A stretch of DNA of 64,000 bases, taken from contig JACPVA010000031.1 of NCBI GenBank assembly GCA_016191995.1, forward strand, positions 23,627-87,626, given 5' to 3'. The translations under genes were made by a program, and so were the position numbers. This DNA comes from Burkholderiales bacterium (GTDB taxonomy: Bacteria; Pseudomonadota; Gammaproteobacteria; Burkholderiales; Burkholderiaceae_C). This document shows positions 49,349 through 56,273 of the stretch, piece by piece (position 1 is the first letter of the stretch; every line of letters begins with the position of its first letter). Under the pieces are notes generated by a model. The model worked only from the letters and a program-made list of their open reading frames with translations. It was not told where the DNA came from and did not search any database.

Positions 49349-50564
49349 GGGCGATCGCGCGTGCGGTGATCTGCGCATAAGGGTCGCGATACCGCGACAC
49401 GCTCGACGCCCAGTTGCGCTCGGTCTCGACGAAGCGCCGCCCGGCGGCGCGCAGCGCGGGCCAGCGGTCGCGCTGGCCCAGCAGGGCCAGTAACGCCTGC
49501 GCCAGCGCATCGGCGCGTCCGGCCTCGAACAGCACGCCGATCTCGCCGTCGCGGATCAGCTCGCGGTGGCCGCCGACGTCGCTGGCCACCAGCAGCCGGC
49601 CCTGCGCCATCGCCTCCAGCGGCTTCAGCGGCGTGACGAGCTCGGTCAGCCGCATGCGGTGGCGCGGGTAACACAGGACATCGACCAGGTCGTAGTAGCG
49701 GCCCACCTCGGCGTGCGGCACGCGACCGGTGAAGACGACCTTGTCGGCGATGCCGAGCTGCTGCGCCTGCGCCTTCAGCGCTGCGTCCTGCGGGCCGCCG
49801 CCGACCAGCAGCACGCGCAGGATGGCGCGCTTCGCGAGCAGGCTGGGCAGCGCGGCCAGAAGCAGGTCCAGGCCCTCGTAGGCGTAGAAGCTGCCGATGA
49901 AGCCGAGCACGGTCGCGCCGGCCAGGCCGAGACTGGCCTTCAGCGCCTCGTCGGGGGTGCCGCTGGGCTCGAACTTGTCGATGTCGACGGCGTTGGGGAT
50001 CACGGTGACCTTGGCGGCCGGGATGCCGCGCGCGACGATGTCGCCGCGCAGGCCCTCGCAGATGGTGAAGACATGCGCGGCCTGCTGCAGCGCATGCGTC
50101 TCCAGCCGGCGCGTCAGTCGGTAGCGCAGGCTGCCCTCGGCGGTGCTGCCGTGGTCGACGGCGGCGTCCTCCCAGAAGGCGCGCACCTCGTAGGCGACGG
50201 GGATGCCCAGCTCGCGGCCGACGCGCAGCGCGGGAACAGCGTTCAGCACCGGCGAGTGCGCGTGCAGGATATCGGGCCGTACCTTGCGCGCCACCTCCTG
50301 CAGCCGCTGCTGGGTGGCCTTGATCAACGCTACCTCGCTCAGCCCCGGCAGCCTGGGGCCGGTGGGCGCGGGGGTGCGGTAGAAGTGCCAGCCGTCCACC
50401 GTCTCCTCCAGCGCGCCATCCGGGGTGGGGGCGGTGTGCTTGGGGCTGGTGAGATGCGCGGTCTCCCACCCCAGCCTGCGCTGCTCGCGCAGGATCGCGA
50501 GCGTACGGAAGGTATACCCGCTGTGCAGCGGGATCGAGTGGTCCAGGACGTGGAGGATGCGCAT
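49341..50564 (-). CDS. XrtA-associated GT4 glycosyltransferase (Daro_2409-type)
   Basis: 407 residues. MRILHVLDHSIPLHSGYTFR, followed by LAILREQRRLGWETAHLTSP, is the diagnostic beginning of the exosortase A-associated family named after Daro_2409. DILHAHSPVLNAVPALRVGR, YEVRAFWEDAAVDHGSTAEG, KVTVIPNAVDIDKFEPSGTP, GFIGSFYAYEGLDLLLAALP and ELVTPLKPLEAMAQGRLLVA complete the GT-B signature. It is a marker gene for XrtA polysaccharide loci. A REP palindrome lies 11 bases upstream of its start codon, so its own promoter may be inside or beyond that element. Confidence 0.93.
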   Translation of the reverse strand: MRILHVLDHSIPLHSGYTFRTLAILREQRRLGWETAHLTSPKHTAPTPDGALEETVDGWHFYRTPAPTGPRLPGLSEVALIKATQQRLQEVARKVRPDILHAHSPVLNAVPALRVGRELGIPVAYEVRAFWEDAAVDHGSTAEGSLRYRLTRRLETHALQQAAHVFTICEGLRGDIVARGIPAAKVTVIPNAVDIDKFEPSGTPDEALKASLGLAGATVLGFIGSFYAYEGLDLLLAALPSLLAKRAILRVLLVGGGPQDAALKAQAQQLGIADKVVFTGRVPHAEVGRYYDLVDVLCYPRHRMRLTELVTPLKPLEAMAQGRLLVASDVGGHRELIRDGEIGVLFEAGRADALAQALLALLGQRDRWPALRAAGRRFVETERNWASSVSRYRDPYAQITARAIAHA

Positions 50565-50575
50565 GAATCTTGGAT

Positions 50576-50622
50576 GGGGTCAGGTCCCGCGTTCCGCATA
50601 GTGGGACGCGGGACCTGACCCC
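50576..50622. repeat. REP-like palindrome
   Basis: Arms GGGGTCAGGTCCCGCGTTCC and GGGACGCGGGACCTGACCCC pair with one mismatch around the loop GCATAGT. It is the same length (47 bp) and has the same outer GGGGTCAGGTC as the copy at 4201, but the inner sequence is CCGCG in place of ACGCG. It lies right before the leftward glycosyltransferase gene and upstream of hicAB. Confidence 0.85.
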
Positions 50623-50829
50623 ACCGGATTCTAGGTATCGCCCCCGTCGCAACGAGCAGTCACGCTCGCCCCGCGCGGCCAGCGGCGGGAACTGGTCACG
50701 TTTCGGCAGGTACGGTCGGCAACCGCCCCGATGAGCAGGCGGGAGCCGCGTCAGGCCCGGATGACGGGTCAGGCTGCGACGGAACTGCCGCCATGGCGTT
50801 GAAGCAGTTTCACGGGTAGTATCACGCAC

Positions 50830-51057
50830 ATGAACGCCGCGGCCAAGCTGCTCGCTGCGATGCGGCGAAACCCGAGAGACTGGCAGATCGCTGATCTGCA
50901 GGCCGTGGCGCGGCAGCACGGGTTGAATTGGCGGCACCAGAAGAGCAGCCATTGCGTCTTCGTTCGCGGCGACGGGAGGACGCTCTCCGTACCAGCGCAC
51001 AGGCCCATCAAGCCCGTCTACATCCGCAAGTTCGTCGAACTCATCGATGGAGCGTGA
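50830..51057 (+). CDS. hicA: HicA-family mRNA interferase toxin
   Basis: A 75-residue HicA toxin. IADLQAVARQHGLNWRHQKS then SHCVFVRGDGRTLSVPAHRP is the double-stranded RNA-binding-like fold; the catalytic His is in SSHCVF and the following strand carries the G-D-G turn. KPVYIRKFVELIDGA ends it. Compared with short HicA proteins it has an extra N-terminal helix. The ATG has no clear ribosome binding site. The hicB gene starts two bases after the stop. Position is between two REP palindromes. Confidence 0.88.
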   Translation: MNAAAKLLAAMRRNPRDWQIADLQAVARQHGLNWRHQKSSHCVFVRGDGRTLSVPAHRPIKPVYIRKFVELIDGA

Positions 51058-51059
51058 AC

Positions 51060-51434
51060 ATGGCCAAACTGACAGACTACCCGTTCGAGGTCCGCCCGCT
51101 CTCGGAGGAGGATGGCGGCGGATTTCTGATCTCGTTTCCTGATTTCGCCGAATGCATCTCGGATGGCGAGACCATCGAGGAAGCCATTGCCAATGGACGC
51201 GATGCACTCGAGGCCACGATTGCCGCGCTCAAGGCCAGCAAGCTTGCAGTTCCTGCGCCGAACAGCGGCGGCGTGGCTTCCGGGAAGTTCGTGGCCCGGG
51301 TGCCCAAGACGGTGCACGCCCAGCTCGCGACGCGGGCACGAGCCGAAGGCGTGTCGCTGAACTCTCTCGTCCTGACCTTCATTGCGCAGGGGCTGGGAAG
51401 TTCGAGCGCCAAGGCAAGGCCGAGGAGCGTATAG
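51060..51434 (+). CDS. hicB: HicB-family antitoxin with C-terminal ribbon-helix-helix
   Basis: 124 residues in two parts. The N-terminal HicB domain reads YPFEVRPLSEEDGGGFLISF, then FPDFAECISDGETIEEAIAN. The C-terminal part, VARVPKTVHAQLATRARAEG then VSLNSLVLTFIAQGL, is an Arc/MetJ-like ribbon-helix-helix for operator binding. It follows hicA by two bases, so the pair is complete and probably functional. This is a different HicB type from the orphan at 38201, which has no DNA-binding part. Confidence 0.9.
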   Translation: MAKLTDYPFEVRPLSEEDGGGFLISFPDFAECISDGETIEEAIANGRDALEATIAALKASKLAVPAPNSGGVASGKFVARVPKTVHAQLATRARAEGVSLNSLVLTFIAQGLGSSSAKARPRSV

Positions 51435-51469
51435 CCAGCTGGAGGATCTAGGGGTCTCACCCGAACCTG

Positions 51470-51516
51470 GGGGTCAGGTCACATGTTCCGCGATACGAAA
51501 CGAGGAACCTGACCCC
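51470..51516. repeat. REP-like palindrome, partly degenerate
   Basis: GGGGTCAGGTCACATGTTCC on the left and GGAACCTGACCCC on the right form the outer pairing, while inner arms no longer match well. On the minus strand it supplies the last 13 or so codons and stop of the amidotransferase gene, so the gene's C-terminus is made of repeat sequence. Confidence 0.75.
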
Positions 51517-53459
51517 ACCGAAACGGGCGCGGCCATCGGCGCCGCGACGTTGCGCAGAAAGGCCTCGAACATCAGCAGTGTCCAAAGTGGCGCGCTGTAG
51601 TCGCGGCTGCCGTTCTGGTGCGCATCGACCAGATGCTGCAGGTAGCGGCGGTTGAACCAGCCGGTGGACTCCAGCCGGGGCCCCAGCACGGCGTCGCGCA
51701 CGCGCTGCTTCAGCGGCCCGCGGAACCAGCGCGCCAGTGGCACCGCGAAGCCCATCTTCGGCCGGTACAGCACCTCGTGCGGCAGCAGCGGCTCCATCGC
51801 CCTCTTCAGCACGAACTTGCCCTCCTGGCCGCGCACCTTGAGGTTGCTCGGCAGCGCGGCCAGCCACTCCACCAGCGGGTGGTCCATCAGCGGCTCGCGC
51901 ACCTCGAGACTGTGCGCCATGCTGGCGCGGTCGACCTTGGTGTTGATGTCGCCCGCCAGGTAGGTCTTCAGGTCCAGGTACTGGATCAGCGCCAGCGGGT
52001 CGTCGCGGCCGCTGAGCGCCTCGAAGCGCGCGGCATGGCGGTCGAAGACCTGCTGCGCGTCGTAGCCGCCGAGCTCGCGCTTCAAGGCCTCGCTGAAGAG
52101 CTGCGCGCGCATCGGCGCGCGCATGATGGAGACGCTGTGGAAGTAGGCCTGCACCGAGCCGCGCGCCATGCCCTCGAAGGTGGTCTTGGCGCGCAGGACG
52201 CGCGGCGCCCAGTCGGCCTTGGGGTAGACGCGCCCGAGCAGCCCGAACAGCGGCTGGCGCAGGCCCGCCGGCAGCGCGCGGCGCATGCGCTCCTCCATCA
52301 GGTGCAGCCGGTAGCGGCGGTAGCCGCCGAAGCTCTCGTCGCCGCCGTCGCCCGACAACGCCACCGTCACCCGCTTGCGCGCCAACTCGCTGACGCGGTA
52401 GGTGGGGATGGCGCTGCTGTCGGCGTAGGGCTCGTCGTACAGGCGCGCCAGGGTGTCGACGAGGTCGAAGTCGTCGGTGCGCACAGTCTCGACGAAGTGG
52501 TCGGTGCGGTAGCGGTCGGCGACCAGCTGCGCGAAGGCGCTCTCGTTGTACGCCGGGTCGTCGAACGCGATCGAGCAGGTGTGCACGGGCTGGCTCGACA
52601 GGCCGGCCATCGTCGCGACGACGGCGCTGCTGTCGACGCCGCCGGACAGGAACGCGCCCAGCGGTACCTCGGCGATCATGCGCAGCCGCACCGATTCGGC
52701 CAGGCGCGCGCGCAGTTCCTCGCAGGCCTCGTCGGCGCCGAGGGGGCTGCCGAGCGTGAAGCGAACGTCCCAGTAGGGCTGCGGCTCGGGCGTTGGCTGG
52801 CCGCGGCGGATCGCCAGGCAGTGGCCGGGCTCGAGCTTGCGCGCCTGGCGGAAGATGCTGCGCGGCTCGGCGACGTAGCCGAGCGCGAAGTACTCCTCGA
52901 CCGCGAGCGGGTCGATGTCGCGCCGCAGCGGCGCGCCGCCGTTGCCGGGGGTGTAGGCGAGCAGCGACTTCAACTCGCTGCCGAAGAGGAGCCAGCCATC
53001 GTCGAGCAGCGCCCAGTGCAGCGGCTTGACGCCCAGGCGGTCGCGCGCGAGAAAGAGCGTCTGGCGATGCCGGTCCCAGATCGCGAAGGCGAACATGCCG
53101 CGCAGGCGCTGCACGCACTCCTCGCCCCAGGCCTCCCAGGCGTGGACGATGACCTCGGTGTCGCTGTGGGTGCGAAAGACGTGGCCCAGCGCCTGCAGCT
53201 CGGGCACCAGCTCCTGGAAGTTGTAGATCTCGCCGTTGAAGACGATCGCGACACTGCCGTCCTCGTTGAAGAGCGGCTGCTGCCCAGTGGCCAGGTCGAT
53301 GATCGACAGCCGCCGGTGCCCCAGGCCGATGCCTGGCTCGAGGTGCAGGCTGCCCTCGTCGGGCCCGCGGTGGTGCTGCGTCTCGTTCATGCGATGCAGC
53401 ACCGGGTGCGAGACCGCTCGCTCGGCGCGGGTGTCGAAGATGCCGGTGATGCCGCACAT
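51474..53459 (-). CDS. XrtA/PEP-CTERM-associated amidotransferase (asparagine synthase-like)
   Basis: 661 residues. Mature Cys2 of the glutaminase domain is in MCGITGIFDTRAERAVSHPV; HHRGPDEGSLHLEPGIGLGH and RLSIIDLATGQQPLFNEDGS follow, then FNGEIYNFQEL. The synthetase domain has the PP-loop AFLSGGVDSSAVVATMAGLS, and VALSGDGGDESFGGYRRYRL completes the ATP site. It is the exosortase A-associated amidotransferase 1 type, thought to amidate a sugar acid or peptide part of the glycan. The last residues, SGSSFRIAEHVT, come from a REP palindrome, so the native C-terminus was replaced when the element inserted. Confidence 0.95.
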   Translation of the reverse strand: MCGITGIFDTRAERAVSHPVLHRMNETQHHRGPDEGSLHLEPGIGLGHRRLSIIDLATGQQPLFNEDGSVAIVFNGEIYNFQELVPELQALGHVFRTHSDTEVIVHAWEAWGEECVQRLRGMFAFAIWDRHRQTLFLARDRLGVKPLHWALLDDGWLLFGSELKSLLAYTPGNGGAPLRRDIDPLAVEEYFALGYVAEPRSIFRQARKLEPGHCLAIRRGQPTPEPQPYWDVRFTLGSPLGADEACEELRARLAESVRLRMIAEVPLGAFLSGGVDSSAVVATMAGLSSQPVHTCSIAFDDPAYNESAFAQLVADRYRTDHFVETVRTDDFDLVDTLARLYDEPYADSSAIPTYRVSELARKRVTVALSGDGGDESFGGYRRYRLHLMEERMRRALPAGLRQPLFGLLGRVYPKADWAPRVLRAKTTFEGMARGSVQAYFHSVSIMRAPMRAQLFSEALKRELGGYDAQQVFDRHAARFEALSGRDDPLALIQYLDLKTYLAGDINTKVDRASMAHSLEVREPLMDHPLVEWLAALPSNLKVRGQEGKFVLKRAMEPLLPHEVLYRPKMGFAVPLARWFRGPLKQRVRDAVLGPRLESTGWFNRRYLQHLVDAHQNGSRDYSAPLWTLLMFEAFLRNVAAPMAAPVSVGSGSSFRIAEHVT

Positions 53460-53467
53460 ATCGGGTA

Positions 53468-53515
53468 GGGGTCAGGTCACGCCTTGCGCATGCCGCGATG
53501 CGGGGCGTGCGCATG
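53468..53515. repeat. half REP element with a secondary hairpin
   Basis: GGGGTCAGGTCACGCC is a left arm of the palindrome family. The expected right arm is missing; GCGCATGCCGCGATGCGG follows and could form a small hairpin on its own. It lies just before the start codon of the amidotransferase (53459), so it may influence that gene's leader. Confidence 0.5.
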
Positions 53516-53606
53516 GAGGCAAGCGGCGATCGTAGGCGGGCACGTGCCATGTGTCCGCGTGCTTGTCGCTGGCTTCTCGAAGGTGGCATGACTTCCGCCA
53601 CGCTTG

Positions 53607-53653
53607 GGGGTCAGGTCCCGCGTCTTGTATCGTGGAATGCGGGACCTGACCCC
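53607..53653. repeat. REP-like palindrome
   Basis: GGGGTCAGGTCCCGCGTCTT and the complementary TGCGGGACCTGACCCC bracket a 47-bp element like those at 4201 and 50576. It directly precedes the RAYT fragment, which ends near another copy at 53912. A transposase gene flanked by its own palindromes is the normal arrangement of a REP/RAYT unit. Confidence 0.8.
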
Positions 53654-53654
53654 C

Positions 53655-53975
53655 ACGAGTGCAGAGCTCGTCGATACCGACGCCTACCTCCTGCAGGCCT
53701 GCCGTTATGTCGAGCTCAACCCGCTTCGCGCCGGGCTGTGCGCCGATGCGACGCAGTGGCGATGGTCGAGCTGCCGATCGGTGCTCGGCCTGGTCGCACC
53801 GCAGCCCTGGTTGGACGTCTCGACCTTGCTCGGGCGCCTGCTCGGTCGGCCCCCGGCAAGCGACGAGGACTTCGCCGCCGCACGCCGTGACTATGCGGAG
53901 TGGCTCGCGCTGGGGTCAGGTCCCACGTTCCACGATATGGAACATAGGACCACGCCTCTTGACCCCGCCTCCTAG
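53655..53975 (+). pseudogene. REP-associated tyrosine transposase (RAYT), C-terminal remnant
   Basis: The frame reads ELVDTDAYLLQACRYVELNP then LRAGLCADATQWRWSSCRSV, which is the characteristic end of RAYT/Y1 transposases (usually Y-L-L-x-x-x-R-Y-I-E-L-N-P-V-R-A-G-M ... W-S-S-Y). The catalytic N-terminal part with H-x-H and the nucleophilic Tyr is missing, so it cannot transpose. The fragment starts right after one palindrome (53607-53653) and its C-terminal coding runs into another (53912-53966). It is likely the source, in the past, of the palindrome family found in the window. Confidence 0.75.
53912..53966. repeat. degenerate REP-like element
   Basis: GGGGTCAGGTCCCACGTTCC is followed by ATATGGAACATAGGACC and a separated CTTGACCCC. 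The outer and middle pairs match the family, with an insertion of about eight bases on the right side. It overlaps the 3' end of the transposase remnant. Confidence 0.6.
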
Positions 53976-54122
53976 ACTTTCCGGCGCAGCGCGCAGATCG
54001 GATGTCGTGGCCTGCAACCTCACTCCATCCGACACCAGACGGCCCGGGCGACCCGGGCGACTCGCCGCGTCAAGGGGCCGCGGCACGTGCACAATCATCG
54101 CAGCGATCTCCCGGAGCACGCC

Positions 54123-54557
54123 ATGGGCACGCTAACTTGGGACGAAGTCCTGGCCAACCCCCACTTGCAGAATCTGCCGTTCAAGATCGAGCTCAACCGC
54201 TGGGGCCGCATCGAGATGAGCCCCGCGAGCAACCGGCACGGCATGGTCCAGGTGGACGTGGCCGCCGAACTGCGGCAGCGGCCGGGCGGGCGCGTGATCG
54301 TCGAGTGCAGCATCCAGACCAGCGACGGCGTGCGCGTCGCCGACGTGGCCTGGGCCTCGGACGCGCGACTGGCGCGCTTCGGCGAGGCCACGCCGTTCCC
54401 CGGCGCGCCCGAACTGTGCGTCGAGATCATGTCGCCGACCAACAGCTGGGCGGAGATGCACATGAAGGCGGCCCTCTACCTCGAGGCGGGCGCCGAGGAG
54501 GTGTGGATCCAGACGCTCGACGGCCAGCGCAGCGTGATCCACCCGCCGCCGTCCTAG
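54123..54557 (+). CDS. Uma2-family (DUF820) putative nuclease
   Basis: Member of the Uma2 family with a restriction-endonuclease-like fold. VECSIQTSDGVRVADVAWAS holds the P-D/D-V-A-W motif, and PELCVEIMSPTNSWAEMHMK carries the E-I-x-S-P-x-N/S signature before the catalytic Lys in HMKAALYLEAGAEEVWIQ. The 144 residues are shorter than many relatives (about 180), but the core is complete. ATG 54123 is used; 54087 is also open. Biological role of the family is not known. It sits in the repeat-rich stretch inside the XrtA locus. Confidence 0.8.
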   Translation: MGTLTWDEVLANPHLQNLPFKIELNRWGRIEMSPASNRHGMVQVDVAAELRQRPGGRVIVECSIQTSDGVRVADVAWASDARLARFGEATPFPGAPELCVEIMSPTNSWAEMHMKAALYLEAGAEEVWIQTLDGQRSVIHPPPS

Positions 54558-54571
54558 CGCATCGTGCGAGA

Positions 54572-54612
54572 CAGGGTCACACGTTCCGGATGGTGGAAAG
54601 CGCGACCCCTTG
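54572..54612. repeat. highly degenerate REP-like sequence
   Basis: AGGGTCACACGTTCCGGATG followed by GTGGAAAGCGCGACCCC keeps the order of arms and the central C-G-T-T-C-C/G-G-A-A pairing, with several mismatches. It is the most decayed copy in the window. Confidence 0.4.
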
Positions 54613-54629
54613 CCGCAGAGGAGTGAGAC

Positions 54630-55683
54630 ATGACGCCGCAGATGCGCGTCGTCTCCTGGATGGATGCGATCCGTGATCCCGCGGCTGCCTTCCCCGCGTT
54701 GCTGCAGATGCCCACCGGCCAGCAGCGCGTCGAGCGTGCGATGCTGGATGAGCATCCGCTGCCCGTTGTCGCGCTCAAGGTGGAGCCATCGGACCTGCGC
54801 GCGCCGCTGAGCGAGCAGACCGAGGCCCGCGTGGTGATGGACCTGGTCACCGTGCAGCCGCATCCGACGCCCGTCGCCTACGTCCTGACGGTGCTGTTCG
54901 ACGATCTGTCCGACCCCTTCTTCTACGAGACCGTGCTGTACACTGCTCGACTCGGTGCATGCGGCGTGCCTGCTCTTCCTCGCGACACCCAGCAGCCTGG
55001 GGCGGCCGATGGTGCAGGTCGAGCTTTCGCACAATCCGCACAAGCCCATAGTCACCGCGCTGGCCGGCGGGCTCGGCCGAAGGGAGATCGATCATCGCCT
55101 CGCGACCGATCCCTTCATCGCGCTGGATACGGCGCGACTGGTCGAACTCCACAGGCCTGGCGGCTGGGCAAGCCTGGCCGCCCTGCTGGCACGCGAGTTC
55201 GGGTGCGCCGCGAGCGGGCCTGTCGAGCCCGTACCCCGGCTCGCGTCCGCGCGCGACGATCGGCCTGCAGCGCAGCGCTGGGCCGACTACCGGCGCGACT
55301 GGCTCGCGATCGCGCGCGCCTTCAAGCGCGCGCAGACTGCGCAGCAGGCCGAGGCCGAGCTGAACCGCGAGATCGAGCGCCTGCAGGAGCTCGGCCACCT
55401 CGACCGCAGCGGCTACGACGGGCTCGAGCCCTAGACGCGGCTGATCGCCGTCCTCGACATCACGCAGGAGGCGCTGGTGCCGTTCATCCTCGATTGCTCC
55501 CCGGCGCTGGTGAACGACCGGCTCGTGCGCCTGGCGCTGGAATTGGCTGCGCAGTGCGGTCAGGCGAACCCGCCGGACGCGAGCGGGGCCGCGCGCATGA
55601 GCCATATCGCGAACTGCGCTCGGCAACGGCTGTCCGAGAGGAAGGGCGGGGTTGGAGGGGGGATCGAGGGTCCGGCCGAGTAA
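54630..55683 (+). pseudogene. broken gene of unknown family (frameshift and stop)
   Basis: A good ribosome binding site (GAGGAG) precedes ATG 54630. The first 100 codons read sensibly, with VVALKVEPSDLRAPLSEQTE and DLSDPFFYETVLYT. The coding sense then moves to another frame near 54940, where DSVHAACLLFLATPSSLGRP continues into the part from 54955, including QVELSHNPHKPIVTALAG and a helical WADYRRDWLAIARAFKRAQT. That frame ends in a TAG at 55432, and the same frame carries on with LIAVLDITQEALVPFILDCS to 55683. One frameshift plus one stop would restore a single protein of about 350 residues. No family was recognised. Alternatively these may be separate small genes. Confidence 0.55.
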
Positions 55684-55737
55684 GCTGCTCGCGTCGCACG
55701 GAGTGAGATGAGAGACCCCATCGAGCCGGGTGGATGT

Positions 55738-55875
55738 CGAGCCGCCGGGTGCCGCGCGCCGCAGGGCGCCCGTTGCCGCGATGACGACCTCGTCCACCAT
55801 GCCGGCTTCGAGGTCGTGGACCAGCCGGGACAGGGTGGACTTGGCGTCGAGCCTGTTGACGTTCGTCGACGACAT
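55738..55875 (-). pseudogene. Phd/YefM-type antitoxin remnant
   Basis: ATG at 55875 opens MSSTNVNRLDAKSTLSRLVH, which aligns with Phd antitoxins (usually M-x-x-V-N-x-x-E-A-K-x-x-L-S-x-L-V), followed by EVVIAATGALRRAAP in the place of D-x-V-I-x-x-x-G-K-P-V-A-x-L-V-P. After about 45 codons the match ends without the toxin-binding part. It lies near a VapC toxin remnant on the same strand, but in reversed order, so the module was rearranged as well as shortened. Confidence 0.45.
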
Positions 55876-55999
55876 CGCTTGCATCGGGCCAAGTCTGGCC
55901 ACGCAAAGGACAACGACCAGGCGGGCCCTGCGGAGCAGGGTCGTACCGCGCGCTCCGAATCGCCAAGCGCAGGACCTGCCGCACCGCCGGGTCCGCCGC

Positions 56000-56191
56000 T
56001 CAGACGCGAAAGGGGTCGACGATGGTCAGCGACTCGATGCGCTGCCCATGCTGCAGATCCTCGCTCAGCAGCCGGCTGCAGCCAGCAGCCAGGGCGGCGG
56101 CAATCACGAGCGAGTCGTAGAACCCGTAGCGCCATCGGGCCCGTACGCCCAGCGCGCGGCGATAGAGCTCGGCACTGGCGCCAACCTGCAT
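56000..56191 (-). pseudogene. VapC-type PIN toxin, C-terminal remnant
   Basis: The 63 codons end in RWRYGFYDSLVIAAALAAGC, then SRLLSEDLQHGQRIESLTIV and the terminal DPF. This is the last 45% of a VapC-like PIN domain: Y-D-S-L with the third acidic residue, and S-E-D-L-Q-H-G-Q with the fourth. The first half with the catalytic Asp is missing. A REP palindrome at 56227 lies directly upstream, where the cut occurs. Confidence 0.6.
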
Positions 56192-56226
56192 CAGCGGCAC
56201 ACGACGCTCGTGTACGCTCCCTACGT

Positions 56227-56273
56227 TGTCTGAGGTCACGCGTTCCGCGATGCGGAACGTGTGACCTGACCCC
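56227..56273. repeat. REP-like palindrome at the 3' end of a glycosyltransferase
   Basis: GGTCACGCGTTCCGCGATGC pairs with GCGGAACGTGTGACCTGACC; the right outer arm ends GACCCC while the left outer arm is imperfect (TCTGAGGTC for GGGGTCAGGTC). On the minus strand it supplies the last dozen codons of the glycosyltransferase ending at 56236. Confidence 0.75.

Noticed and set aside
46796..49369. 857-codon plus-strand frame, the longest in the window
   Set aside because: Runs antisense across the O-ligase and a GT4; Asp/His/Gln/Arg-rich shadow with no start signals.
51618..53468. 616-codon plus-strand frame
   Set aside because: Antisense of the amidotransferase, which has the Cys2 and PP-loop motifs in its own frame.
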